A DNA stretch of 64,000 nucleotides from Knoxdaviesia capensis. Its lineage: Eukaryota > Ascomycota > Sordariomycetes > Microascales > Gondwanamycetaceae. The stretch covers positions 394,146-458,145 of the forward strand of contig LNGK01000015.1 of assembly GCA_001510575.1 (NCBI GenBank), in the 5' to 3' direction. The notes under the pieces were generated by a model. The model was given only the letters and a program-made list of their open reading frames with translations. It had not been told where the DNA came from and did not search any database. Position 1 is the stretch's first letter, and each line of letters starts with the position of its first letter. Made by a program: the position numbers and the translations under genes. Below, in pieces: positions 46,301-59,592 of this stretch.

Positions 46301-49300
46301 CCAGCATCTGTCGACCGATCTGGGCCGCAGCTTTGACGAGTTGGCTCGCCATCACCCGTCCCTGAAGACCCCGATTGCCGTGTCGATTATTCACATGGCT
46401 GCCCGAATTCGCCAGATGGGCAAGGATGCCGCCCTCCAGGGCAAGTTTGGTCTGAACCTGAAGCTGCAGGGCCGCGACGGTGCTGAACTTGCCGGTGATG
46501 GAGATTTCTACTCTAGCCTTGAAGCTTCCGAATCAAACGCTGCAACTATCGAAGCCTCTGGTGGTACCGTGCCGGTGCCCCACGTCAATGAACACGGCGA
46601 TATCACCGACCGGGATCTTCCCTATTCGAAGTTTGTTCTTGTGGTTTCCACCTTTTTGGAGGTTGCCTTGGCCAACTCTGGCTTGAAGCGCGAGTTCATT
46701 CAGCTGGGTGGAATTGAAATCCTGTTGGACATCGTCGAGTCCCCGTGCTACGGCTTGAAGGACAGCGAGTCTCGTCACATGCGCCCGTTGTATGAGGTCA
46801 TCGGCTCTCTGGTTGAACAGGCGCCGCACCTTGGTCTGCCTTCGCTGTTGCACCGGGCACTGGCATCGTTTGACCAGCTGGAAGGCTTTCTGGAGCAGAG
46901 AGAAGAAGGCGATTCTTTCTTCGCCCCGTTCATTGCGCCTGGCGCTGAAATGTCGACGAGCCAGTACCGGGAACTTGAGTCTGGCGCCGCAACCCGCATC
47001 TCTGGTGCCAAGTCCACCATCCGGGGGCTGCAGCGCACCTTTATGCTGGTGAACGCTGTTTGCCACTGTATCCCGTCTTGGAAGCGTAATCTTCTCCCGG
47101 TTTACCCCGTGAACGTCTACGACTACTACATTCGCCTGGTGAAGGCTGTTAGCGGCTTGAGTCGCGCTGCTCTGCTTGAAGATATCGCGCAAAAGCATCT
47201 TGTTCCGTCATCGTGGACCGGCCACACTATTACCGTCCCCGGACTTCCCAATGTCGAGTCCACGCTGACTGTCGCCCCCTCCGATGCGGACACCAACGGT
47301 AATGCTGCCGCTCCCACTGCAGCTGTCAACACACCCGCGGCTGCTGCTGCTGCTGTCCTGGCTCCTGCTACCGCCGGACCGTCTGGCGCCTCCGCAACCC
47401 AAGATGACGATGCGACGATTAACGTTGCGACGCCTTCAGCCGACGAGCCGGCAACAACTGCAGCGGATTCCGCATCGGCCAAGGACGCTGCTAAGACCGC
47501 GGAGAAGCAGAGCCTGCGGTACCGGAACTTTGAGCAGATCCGATATCTGGTTGGCGCTACGAAGACGATCATGTTCCCGTTCTTGCAGGCACTTGGAAAG
47601 GGATTGCTTCGCCGGCGAAATGGGGATCGCGAGGGCTACCCCCGCAGCCGCAACATCGATGTTGGTCAGACAATTGCCCAATGTTTGCTGGATAGCCTCG
47701 ACCTTTCATCCATCGGGGAAAAGCCCTCCATTCCCGAATTCCACTACTGGTCGACAGTACTTAACCTGGTTCATGTGACCTTGGTTGACGAGTTCTGTCA
47801 AGGCGAGCGTCAGGGCCCGTTGATCATTATGCCGGTGATGATTCCATTTATGGATAAGGGTGGCTTCCAACAGCTTAGTCGGTTGCTTGCCATCTTCATT
47901 GACCACATCAAACATGTTGACAAGGCGGATGTGGACAGTGTCTCGAAGGCCGAGCTTTCGGGAACGTGTCTGAGCACCATCCTGGCGCTGTACTTGCAAC
48001 TCGTCACCAGCAAGTATGTGATCGAGTCTGCGGGCCAGTTTGGCATTTCGCCTCGAACATCGCGGGATAATCTTCTGTCGCAGGTCACAACTAAGCTTAC
48101 TGTGGACTTTAGATGGCACATTCTGCCGTCGATGAGTGAACTTTGGGAGTCGAGCGTTCCCGAGGCCGTGTCAGAGACCACTCTTACTCTTATCATCGAC
48201 GTGCTGAAGAAGATCTTGACGGCCGACAACGAGATTAGCCCCACTCGTGCGCCTCAGACTCCCAATCGCACGAGTCTGCTGCATCAGAGAAGGGATCCGT
48301 TCAACTGGCTTTCTGCCGAGGATTATATCAGACGCCTGACTGATGATGGCTATGATAGAGAACTCGTCCTGGAAGCAATTTTCCGGACCCAAGTGTCGTT
48401 TACTCTTGCATCCGAGTATTGCGACCTGCATCGTTCCGGTCTGGCCGGCCCGCGAAACCCCGTTCCTTCGGAGGATGCTTTTCCTGCAAGCGGGAGCATT
48501 TCGTCCGTTGCTCGCACCGCTGAAGCAATTACCGCCACTCTCGTTGCAGCCGTTCGCGGTAATGCAGGCAACACGTCCGAGCCTGACGCAACGCCGAGAT
48601 CCCCTGATTCGACGGCTATGGTCATCGACAACACCGGCGCTCAGGACGACTCGGATGATTCAGAGTCGGCAGACGAAGATGATGAAGACGAGGGCGATCC
48701 TGATAGCATCGATGCTACAATTATAGCCGCCACCGACTCGAGCACCGTGACTGTACCGGAATCATCTTCGACTTCGACCATTAAGCTGCCGTCAAGAGAT
48801 GAACTGAATGCCGAGCGGGCCAAACTCCGCGAAGACTGCGTTGCTCGGTGTCTCGACGTTCTTCGTGCAACCCCCGAGTGTGCAGTGGAAATTGCAGACC
48901 TTCTCCACGTGGTTGTCTTCCAGGCTGCCCCCGACGATGATGTTTTGGAAGATGTTGGAATAACACTTGCGAACGCTCTTCTCTCGCTGACCGAGGAGGG
49001 CGAGGAGCGCAGAGCCAACGAGAGAAGCATTGCTGCCTACTCTCACCTCCTCGCACTTCTTATGCAGGACGCCAAGTTCTTGGAGCGGAATGTTGAATCG
49101 TTTGCGCGCAATGTCGACGAGTTCATCCAGTTTCTCACCCTCCCTCCGGGCACTACTTCCGACACGCTTCCTGCTTGGACGCCGTATATCCTCCTTGTTC
49201 TGGAGATCTTCCTGGCGTACAATGAATCGCCTAAGCGCACCGACTGGACAGCCCCGCCGACCATCGCTGACCGGATTGAGCTGCCCAAGGTGATTTCCAT

Positions 49301-52300
49301 GGTGGAAGTTGTGGACGATGCCCAACGGTCTCGACTGTTTGAGAACATCATGGATATTCTGCCCCTGATCGGAAAGGACGAAATCCTCGCTTCTTCAGTC
49401 CTCCGCGTCCTCGTTATCCTCACTCGCAGACGTTCCGTGGCGCGTGCCATGGGCGACCGCAAGAACCTGCAGCGGTTGTTCGTGGCTATGAAGCAGCTTG
49501 CATCCGGAGGATCGGAGTTCCTCAGTGAGACTAAGATAACTACTTACTGCATGCTGATTCTACGGCATGTGGTCGAGGATGAGGACACCATCAAGCAGAT
49601 CATGCGGACGGAGATCCGCTCGTTCTTTGAGAACCCGCAGCGTGGCCAGCGCAACACCGATCTCGGCACCTACCTTCGCAGCCTTGCGCCTGTGGCTCTC
49701 CGGGCCCCCGACTTGTTCGTTCAAACGACAAACGACATGGTCAAGCTGATCAAATGGGGCCATCCTCACAGCTACGCTCTTGAGCTGAAGAGTTCGGTGA
49801 CGAGCGCTTCTTCTGAGACTGTCAAAGAGAAACTCGAGGGATTGGATGCCGCCGCTGGCAATAGCAGCATCAAGGAAGTGGCCGCGGAACAGTCTTCGTC
49901 TTCTGCCGAGCCTGTCAAGAAGTCGACCGAAACCAGTGATGTGACTATGTCAGATGCCCCGCGGCCGTCGAAGCAGCTGCCGGTGGTTGAGAACCCTGAT
50001 GGAGTTGTCCATTTCCTGTTGTGCGAGCTGCTTAACTACCGCGAGGTTGAAGATATGGAAGTTTCTACCTCTGGAGCCGACGGCGCTAACGACGACGGGT
50101 CGGATTCTGCGGCCAGCGGCGACTCATCGTCCAAGCCTACTGATGATGGCGCAGCTGGCGCTGACAGCAAGGACAAGAAGACGCCATCCAAGCCAGTTTT
50201 CAAACCTGAGGATCACCCGATTTTCGTCTACCGCTGCTTCTTGCTTTCCGTGCTCTCCGAGCTCCTTCAAAGCTACACCCGCGCGAAGATGGAGTTCATC
50301 AACTTCAAGCGCAGCGCGCCACTTCAGACCAACACCCCTGTTAGACCTCGCCCGAGTGTTCTGAACTACATTATTTACGACCTGCTGTGCCAGGCGTCTT
50401 ACTCGAATTCGCCAGAGACGATTTCTGCCAAGAAACAGGCGGCCACGGCTATTCGGGCGCGGGGGGTGCTTGTTGCATTGGTGACACAGACACCGGAAAA
50501 GCCTCTGGACCGAACCCGCGAGCGGTTCGAATACGATGATGACCCAGATCTGCTGTTGGTTCGCACATTCGTTCTTGACACGATTCTCAAGGCCTACGAA
50601 CGGGCCTCTGTGCCCGACGAATCACCCGAGGCCAGATACCTCCGAATGCAGTGTCTTTCCGAGGCCATGCAGCTGATGGTTGGCGAGAAGGATCACGGAA
50701 CTCGGACTCTGGACCCGTACATGTCGCGCTCGCAGGCGCACCTGCGGCGGATGTTCTACGAAAAGGGCTTCATTGAGAAGCTGACCGCATCGATCGCGGA
50801 GATCGACCTTAGTGTCCCGGGCGTCAAGCGGTCGATCCGGTACATCCTGCGGGTTCTTCGTGTGTTGACGGAGACGGCCAAGCTGCTCAGTAACTCTGGC
50901 ATCATCCCCTCGTCGTCGCTGGCTGAGTACCCCGACGAGGACCTTGCATCAGCCTCATCTCTCTCGGGAGTTGAAGATGGCCGGGAAGAGACACCTGATC
51001 TCTACCGGAACACTGCTCTCGGAATTGCTGAAATTCGGGACGAGGGTGATGAGACTGATGATGACGAGCCTGGTTTGTTTCTTCCTCTCTCTTTTTATCG
51101 CTTACTAGTTGAAGGTAATCTTTGCTAACCCACCCAATTCTGTTTTTGTACAGACGAAGACGAGGAGATGTACGACGACGAGTACGACGAAGAAATGGAC
51201 TACGAGGGCGACGAAATGTCCGAAGAAGAGGACAACGTCAGTGACGAGGACGAAGAAATTCGCGACATGGGCCCCATCGAAGGTCTTCCTGGCCACCATT
51301 CTCTTGTTGAAGTTGTTGTCGACGAAGATGAGGATGACGACGACGACGATGAGATGGACCAGGACGACGACGACGACGAGGATGAGGACGACGAGGACGA
51401 CGATGATGAAGACATGTCTGAAGATGGCGATGATGATTCGGAGGACATGCACCATCACGGCGGTCGTGTCGAAATCGTCGACGAAGACGGAAATCCAATC
51501 ACGAACGAAGACGGGTCTGAGTGGGAAAGTGATGATTCTGACAACAGTCACCACCATGACGACGACGATGACGACGATGGTGATGACGATGGCTACGATC
51601 TCGATGACGCCGACGAGGAAGATCCGGATGACATCGACTTTGGCGATGAGCATCCTGGCGACATCGAAGAGGCTGATCTGCATGCTCTCGAGGCCACCAT
51701 GGGTAACGGTGATATTCTCGATAACCTTGCTCGTGTCGTTATGGACGGCGACGATTTCGATGGTGATGATATGGGAGATATCAACGACGGATATCTCGAT
51801 GACGACCAAGATGAGGGTGAGCCCATTCCCACGATGCTTTGGACTGCGGATTGCACGCTCTTTTATTTTATACTAACTGAATCATCCTAGAAGTCGACGA
51901 AGAGGAAGAGGAGATGGAAGATGATGAGGAATACGTCTATGATGAAGACTATCCCCGTAAGTTCAACCCATTTTTCCTTGCTTTTCTTTCTTCGCCGTTT
52001 GCTGCTTTTCTGTCCTTGTTCATGGCCCAAAGCCCACGGCAATATATTTAATGCCTGGCTAACCTTGCTCCCCCTTGCTTTCCTTCCCACCCCTTTCCCC
52101 CTGGGTTTTTTATTTTCATATAGATGAACACGGTTCCTCACTTATTCCTCCTATCCTTGGGTGGGATCCTCTTGTTGATGGAAGCGGGGATTTTGCACAT
52201 CTGCATATCCCGGGTTCCAGACATCGGGGCAATCGGTTTGCTTTCCCTATAGGTATGGGAAGAAGTACCCTTTCCGGTATGATACTATCAAATTTTTTTT

Positions 52301-55300
52301 TATCTGTTATCACATACAAAGGCTTGACTGCGTAATGCATTCAAGGTATATACTTACACTTGGGAGTGTGAACGTTTTTACTAACTTGAAATTTGTGGCA
52401 CCTAGAATTCCAAAACTACTTGAGCCGGAACTCCCGTGCCGTTGTGGCGGGATCCGGAAACCCTGACGACGGTGTCAATCCGCTACTTCGGCGCAACGGT
52501 CCAGGCCGTGTTTCGCCTCTGCGCCGCGGCAACCCTGGTCAGGCATTCGGTGTCAACCTGCCTCCCGACTTGTTCGGTGCTCGCCATATTCTGCAGGGTT
52601 CGCCCATTGCAGTTCTTCACGAGTTGATTTCCTCGATTCCTCAGATGCGAAACGGCCAATCGGTCCAGGTTCAGATAACCCCCAACCAACCCGGCGGCCC
52701 GTACGGATCCCTGGGCGCCATCATGCGCGACTTGTACCGTACTCCCGGACCCAATGATGGCAGACACGATTCCCGGCGCGATAACTCCACCCTCGAGCCT
52801 GTGACTGCTGTTACGTTCATGATGTCAACGACTCGGGACAGATACGCCGAGGACGCGATTCTTTTGTTTTCTAACCATACAAACGATCGCGCCCAACGAC
52901 TGCTGCAGCAAATCTTGGCGCTGCTTGCTCCTCCAGCCATTGAAGAGGAGAAGGAGCGCAAGGCTGAGCAGAAGCGGCGTGAGGAAGCCGAGCGCAAAAA
53001 GCGTGAAGAGGAGCGTCTGGCTCGCGAGGCCCAAGAGGCCCAGGAGCTGAAGGAATCCAAGGAGCGGGCTGAGCGTAACCGGGCGGAGAAGGCTGCCGCC
53101 ATTGCGCGTGCGCGTGCGGAACAAGTAGCCGCTGCTGCTGCGACACCTGGCGGCACTGGACAGGAATCGGGCGTTATTTCTAGCTCTGTCAGTCAAAGTC
53201 AAGAACAGATGGAGGGCATTGAGAGCGCCTCGAGCGCCGGGAGTGCTCCTTCGGTGGCAGACCAGTCCACGGGAACGGCAGCGCCGGCCGCAAACCCTAA
53301 CCGTGTGCTTACGGTTATTCGGGGCGAAGAGGTTGATGTTACTGAACTGGGAATCGATCCCGAGTATCTTGCCGCCTTACCCGAAGAGTTCCGCGAGGAG
53401 GTTATTGCCCAAACCGTCAGCACTCGTCGGTTTGAGGCACGCGGAGAAGCCGCTGCTGGCGAGCAGACCGAGGTCTTCCAGGAATTCCTGGATGCCCTGC
53501 CTGCCGAGCTGCGCGCAGAAATCATCCAGCAAGAGCATCACGAGATGCGCCGTCGCAACCGCGAAGAACTGCAGCGCCTGTCGAGAGCTGCAGTTGGTCC
53601 AACGCCTGGTGTCGTGAGCAACGCCGAAGTTGCGCCTGTGGAGATGGATGCCGCGAGCATTCTGCTTACATTCCCACCTGAACTTCGCCAGCAGGTCCTG
53701 CGTGACCAAGGTGCCGAGCTCATGGATCAGTTGCCTCCCGAGATGGCTGCTCAAGCCCGCGCTTTGGCTGAGCACCAGCAGCATGCTGCTGCCGCCGCTC
53801 AACAGCAACGCCTCCTGCACGGACAAGGCTCGAGCCGCAGTCCCTGGGCTAACGCGCCGCGGGCCGCCGAGGCTGGAACTAATGAAGAGCCCAAGCCCCA
53901 GCGCCGTACCGTTGTGCAAATGCTCGATAAGGCAGGAATTGCGACCCTACTGCGTCTCATGTTCATCGCTCAGCAAGGCTCAATCCGGGACTATCTGTTC
54001 AACGTGTTTGCAGATGTTTGTGAGAACCGACAGAACCGCATCGAGGTCATCAGCACCATTCTGCAAATTCTCCAGGATGGAAGCACTGATATGGATGCGG
54101 TTGAGCGTAGCTTTGGCCAGCTTTCCCTCAAGGCGAAGAAGGCGAAGGATCGCGAGCCGGGACCGGCCGATACGCAGAAAACTCCCCAGAACCTGCGCCG
54201 GTCTCTGACGGTATTTGGATCTTCGCCCATCACCGGGGTTTCAACTACACCTGGTGGCGCCCTGATTGCTTCCGGAGCGCAGACTGCCGCGGCGTCCAAC
54301 TCGGACATTTCGCCGCTCCTCGTGGTCCAACAGTGCTTGGACCTTCTCGTGTACCTGTCGGTGCGCAATCCCCATGTGGCCATTCTGTTCCTCACCGAAC
54401 ACGATCTCGCGGGCTCCTCACTTAAGCGAACCGGAAGCACGCGCAAGGGTAAGGCCAAGGAGTCCAAGGCTCAGAAGTTTGCCATCAATTCTCTGTTGAA
54501 CTTGCTTGACCGCGACCTGGTTATGGACAGCTCGTCAGCCATGACATTCCTCGCTGAGCTGGTCTGCAGACTTACCGGTCCTTTGCAAGCCATGGATCGC
54601 CGCCGCCGCGAGGCCGAAGCCGAAGAGACCAAGCAGGCTAGCGTAGCCACGAACAATGCTGCTGCTGCTACTGCTCAGCCGGCTGCGGCCGCCCAGGGTA
54701 CTTCGCAGGATGCTGCTGCTGGATCATCGGCTGTCACCGAGGCCGCTGCTACCGCGCCTTCGGCTGATGCTGACACGGCTCTGGCTGCGGCTAGGAAGCC
54801 CACCCGGACGATCCAGATGCCTGTTATCACCCAGCACAATCTGACGCTGGTGGTGAGAATCTTCGTCGCGCGGGAGTGTAGCTCGAAGACCTTCCAGAGC
54901 ACCATCTCAGCCATCAAGAACCTGGCAGTTCTTCCTGGTGCGCTTGCGATCTTTGGACAGGAGCTGGTGCGCCAGGCCCGCCTTCTGGCCAAGAACATTG
55001 TGCTGGATCTCGAGAGCCTGTACCCTCATATTGAGAAGGCCAAGTCTGGAACCGAAATCCAGGGTCTTGCTCTGGCAAAGTTTTCTCCGGGCACATCGGA
55101 CCAGAACAAGCTGCTGCGCGTTCTGACTGCTCTTGACCATCTGTTCGATACCAAGAAGTCGTCGTCGCCTGCCACCTCTGATGAGGGCAACACCGAGGGC
55201 GCTGCTTCGCTTGCGGCCAACGTGCACAGCACCACTGGCTCGACCACCGAGACCGGCTTCACCATCACCGCCGATCCCGAAAACTCGCCCTTCGACGGTT

Positions 55301-57020
55301 CGAGCGAAACTCAGAAGCACGACCTGCTTGCCTCGCTTTACCACAACTCAACGTTCTCCGCCATGTGGGATCGCCTTAGCAAGTGTCTCCAGGCCATCCG
55401 CGACCGCGAAAACATGACCAGCGTGGCCACGATTCTTCTGCCCCTGATCGAGTCGTTGATGGTGGTGTGCAAGAACACGGCGATTGACAGCGAGAAGTCC
55501 ACTCAGACTGCGCCGTCGTCGTCGCAGCAGACGTCTGCTCGCGACCTTGTTCTTTCCAGCCCTCCTCCTGAGAACCGCATTGCCGGCCTGTTCTTCACGT
55601 TTACCGAAGACCACCGCCGTGTTCTCAACGAGCTGGTGCGGAACAACCCGAAGCTGATGTCGGCTAACTTCTCGCTCCTTGTTAAGAACCCTAAGGTTCT
55701 GGACTTTGACAACAAGCGTAACTACTTCACTCGCAGCGTGCATGCGCGCAATCACAACCAGTCGCGGTCTTCCTACCCGACACTGCAGCTATTCGTTCGC
55801 CGCGATCACGTGTTCCACGACTCGTTCAAGTCGCTGTACTTCAAGAGCGGAGATGAGATGAAGTATGGCAAGCTCAACATCCGCTTCCACGGAGAAGAAG
55901 GCGTCGATGCTGGCGGTGTGACGCGCGAGTGGTTCCAGGTTCTTGCCCGGCAAATGTTCGATCCGAACTATGTCTTGTTCACACCCGTGTCTTCGGACCG
56001 GACCACCTTCCACCCGAACAAGCTGAGTGCCATCAACGACGAGCATTTGATGTTCTTTAAGTTTATTGGCCGCATCATCGGCAAGGCGCTGTACGAGAAT
56101 CGCCTTCTCGACTGCTACTTCAGCCGGGCGGTGTACAAGCGCATCCTGGGCAAGTCGGTGTCGGTCAAGGACATGGAGTCGTTTGATCCGGACTACTACA
56201 AGTCGCTGGTGTGGATGCTGGACAACGATATCACCGATATCATTGTTGAGACGTTCAGCCTCGAGGACGACGAGTTCGGCGTGACGCGCATTGTCGACCT
56301 GCTGCCCAACGGCCGCAACATTGCGGTGACGGAGGAGAACAAGCACGAGTACGTGCGGCTGGTTGTGGAGCACAGACTGCTCTCGTCAGTGAATGACCAG
56401 ATGGAGCAATTCCTTAAGGGTAAGTTAACAAGTCTAGTGATCAAGCAAGTGTTGTGTGCGTATAAGTCTCTAACAGATGTGTTTTCCTAGGTTTCCACGA
56501 AATCATCCCGGCCGAGCTGATCTCAATCTTCAACGAACAAGAGCTGGAGCTTCTGATTTCCGGACTTCCCGACATCGATGTCGACGACTGGAAGGCCAAC
56601 GCCGAGTACCACAACTACACCGCCTCGTCGCAACAGATTCAGTGGTTCTGGCGCGCGGTGCGGTCTTTTGACAAGGAAGAGCGCGCGAAGCTTCTGCAAT
56701 TCGTCACGGGCACGTCCAAGGTGCCGCTCAACGGCTTCAAGGAGCTCGAGGGCATGAACGGCGTCAACCGCTTCAATATCCACCGCGACTATGGTAACAA
56801 GGACCGGCTTCCGAGCTCGCATACTTGTTTCAACCGTATGTTCAGACCTCTGCCCCTCTCTTTCTCCAATTAAATCCACGTACATGATCTTGAAAACTAA
56901 CATGTCTTGACTTTCTCTTCTCTAGAACTCGATCTCCCCGAGTATGACAGTTACGATATTCTGCGCAAACAGGTGCTGAAGGCCATTACGGCCGGAAGTG
57001 ACTACTTTGGCTTTGCCTAA
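43324..57020 (+). CDS. tom1: TOM1/HUWE1-type giant HECT E3 ubiquitin ligase
   Basis: Eight exons: 43324-43371, 43686-51072, 51154-51816, 51891-51956, 52124-52276, 52406-56419, 56491-56835 and 56926-57020, about 4256 residues (HUWE1 about 4370). The first exon gives MGKITRSMQPKHRDTL and joins SPWLDRFVDTAAKLPLPLLP, the fungal TOM1 start. The N-terminal third is the armadillo-like DUF908/DUF913 region. A UBA-like segment (DYIRRLTDDGYDRELVLEAIF) is encoded near 48325-48390. Exons 3-4 encode a long Asp/Glu tract. Near 53350-53760 are ubiquitin-binding-motif-like repeats (DPEYLAALPEEFREEV, LDALPAELRAEII, LTFPPELRQQVL). The HECT domain starts near 55840 (YGKLNIRFHGEEGVDAGGV); the catalytic Cys is in SHTCFNQ (codon 56826-56828), and the protein ends in DYFGFA. 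Exon 5 could instead end at 52252. It ubiquitinates excess ribosomal and other proteins. Confidence 0.95.
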
Positions 57021-58092
57021 GTCCTACGGCAGCTGTCTTCACTTCCATTTTCTTTCTTCGTTTTTTCTTCTTCTCATTAGCTTAGTTTACTTTTTTTCCC
57101 CTTCATCTTTTTTCTTAATGCCCAGTGTATGATGCATAAAATTCCCTCCGGTGTATTCTAGTTTTCGGGATTGCTTCTTTTTTGTTCTTGTTTCTTCATT
57201 CTTGTGCTTTTTCCCGTTTCTGTGTGCTTGCTTTTATTTATCAAATTAGAATTTCCTATGGCTCTTTCTCTGTTTTCTCTTGCTTCTTCTCTCGCTAGTG
57301 ATCTTAGTTGATGTGGTACAGAGGGGGAATTTCCTAGCTCCAGTTCCTTTTTTGTTTCCTCTCTAATACACTTTTTCTTTTCAATGATAAGAACGATGGC
57401 TCGGGATCCGTAGATGTGTTTAGGTGTCCCGATCAACATGAGAGCTGGAAGGGATCATCTGTGGACTACGAGGACAGCAGAAGGCACTCACGGCATAGCT
57501 CGGATGAACCACGTCATTTTGGGGACTACGACTACTGGGCGGGTGTTGGTGGAACATTAATTTACGTAAAGTTGCAATAGGCTTTGAGCTTCTCAGTAAT
57601 GTACGGTTCAGAGTACATACAAACAGTATTGGAATCACAAGCTACGGAGGGAGGCCACTTCGAAACCAGGTATTCATTGCCAATCACCAGAGTAAATTAA
57701 GCAGAAAACCCCTAAAACTCCTGTTTAAGAAAGCAAACCTAGTCCCAGTTCGCCAGTTGCCAGCCCCTCCTCCAAACGGAAGAATAAAAAGAAGTAATCA
57801 AAGAGGCAGTTTCTAGTCTCTATCGGTCCTGCATGCAGGCATCTATTGACACCGTGCTTTCAGACTCAAGAGAAACAGAAACGAAAACAAGTCCAGTTCG
57901 TTAAAGAAAAGGGAAAAAAAGACGGAGGGCTTCCGAGTATATTCGTTACCTGAAGGACTCTCTCATCTCTTTCGACCCTCTTATTTTGGCTTGCCGAAGA
58001 TATCACTTTTGGAATCCTGTACCCATTGAAGAACCGTTTTGCATATTCATGAGAAGAAAAAAAAAGAAGAAAAACACCGCATGTGTAAGCGT
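57021..58092. other. Convergent spacer between TOM1 and RPS6
   Basis: About 1.07 kb holding both 3' UTRs; T-rich at the left and mixed at the right. No coding frame or RNA gene is supported. Confidence 0.5.
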
Positions 58093-59592
58093 TTACTTGC
58101 GCATTGACGAGGCACGGCGCTTGCGCAGATCGGCCTTCTGGGCCTTGGCCTCGGTGACGCGCTTGGTAAGGAGAGCGGCGTACTCGTTCTGTACAGATGG
58201 AAAGACATGTTAGCGTATAAGAGCATCGCCACGGAGTCACAACAGTTACTGGGAGGAAAATTACGTACGGCCTCGTCCTTGACCTTCTCGGACTGCTTGC
58301 GCTTGAGCGCAATGCGGTGGCGCTTGTGCTGGAGGCGCTGGGGGGTGACCAGGCGCTGGATCTTGGCGGCCTTGGTGTAAGGCTTCTTGCCCTCACCCTT
58401 GGGGGTGACCTCACGGCGAATGACGTACTTGCGGACCTATAGATTAATACAACCCAATACCAAAGGGGACACGATTAGTATAAACTGCAACGGTGAGTGA
58501 ACCTTTTGGAAAACAGAGAGATTTGCCCATCACCGCGGCGAAGTTTTCACCTCTCACAGAAGATATCAGGTAGGAGGAACGTTTGGCAGCTCTGGGCTTC
58601 TGGGTTCTGGCATCATGAACACTTTCAATCCTTCCCCGTTTCAGGTGGTGAATTGGTACCTCCAGCCATACGGCATAGTACAATTCTACATTGGCCAACT
58701 ACGGGTTGGTAGGTGCCAATATTTCCACAAGAAATGGGGAAAGGTTGCAATTGTACCGTGAGCCACGGAAGCTTGCATAGCTTGCCAAAAGCAAGTTCGT
58801 CCCACGACTGAAACCTCCGAGCGAGAGATGAAACTCCGTCGTGGTCTTCTCACACTCTACCCGGACTGCCATATCCTCCACCGCAGACCCGAGTAGGCGA
58901 TGACGAGAAAGGCATGGAATAGAATACCACGTACATCGTCATCCTTGGAGAGGCTAAAGAAGCGGCGGATCTTGGTAGCACGCTTGGGACCAAGGCGCTT
59001 GGGGTGGACCACATCGGTCAGGCCGGGGACCTCGCCATCGCCCTGCTTGACGACGCTGAGGGCAAGGACCGACAGATCGGCAGCCACGATGCATCCGCGG
59101 ACCGACTTGCGCTTGCGCTCGCCGGTGCGGCGGGGACGGTAGCACGAGTGGCCGTCAGACAGCAGGAGACGGACACGGCTGGACTGCAGAACACCCTGCT
59201 TCATCGGGAAACCCTGCTTGTCGTTTCCTCCGGTGATCCGGAAGATGTAGCCCTTGAACTCGTCGCCGAGGGAGTCGCCGGGGACCTCAGTGCCCATGCG
59301 CTTGTCCATGAAGGGGGCGAGCTTCAGCTCATCGTCGATCTCGACGAGCTTCTGGCTGCCGTTGGCGGGGTAGGAAATGTTCAACTGTAAAGTAGCGAAA
59401 GAAGGCACGTTAGCAACTGTTAACTTGAGGTAATTGAAGCGAACGGATGCTTCATCGTGTCGAAGTCGAAGAGGTGTTGAGGACGAGCGGTGGCTTCGTA
59501 GTAGGAGGGGTGAACGCAGGGACGAGATTGAAATGCGTGACAGTTGATGATTGCGATCACCGGGTATCATTATAGCAGTCCCTTACCTTCAT
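58093..59592 (-). CDS. rps6: 40S ribosomal protein S6 (eS6)
   Basis: Four exons, complement(58093-58188, 58269-58436, 58935-59384, 59587-59592), encode 239 residues (yeast 236). All three introns lie between codons: 202 bp, 498 bp and 80 bp. The first exon is only ATG AAG. The sequence then reads LNISYPANGSQKLVEID, FRITGGNDKQGFPMKQGVL, GHSCYRPRRTGERKRKSVRG and the basic C-terminus LRKRRASSMRK, whose Arg-Arg-x-Ser-Ser site corresponds to the S6-kinase phosphorylation sites of the family. eS6 is part of the small ribosomal subunit and a TOR-pathway target. The 498-bp second intron is unusually long. It shares a 457-bp divergent promoter with CTF8 that carries a CCAAT palindrome. Confidence 0.97.

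Noticed and set aside
51073..51128. Reading on past the TOM1 exon 2 donor to a stop at 51128
   Set aside because: The extra residues (GLFLPLSFYRLLVEGNLC) are unrelated to the acidic context; a second phase-compatible donor at 51115 would leave an intron of only 39 bp, too short.
51105..51809. Minus-strand Val/Ile/Val-rich frame opposite the TOM1 acidic tract
   Set aside because: Simple reverse complement of GAC/GAT/GAA repeats.
58437..58934. C/D snoRNA in the RPS6 intron
   Set aside because: Box-like matches are imperfect and there is no terminal stem; kept only as a question in the findings.
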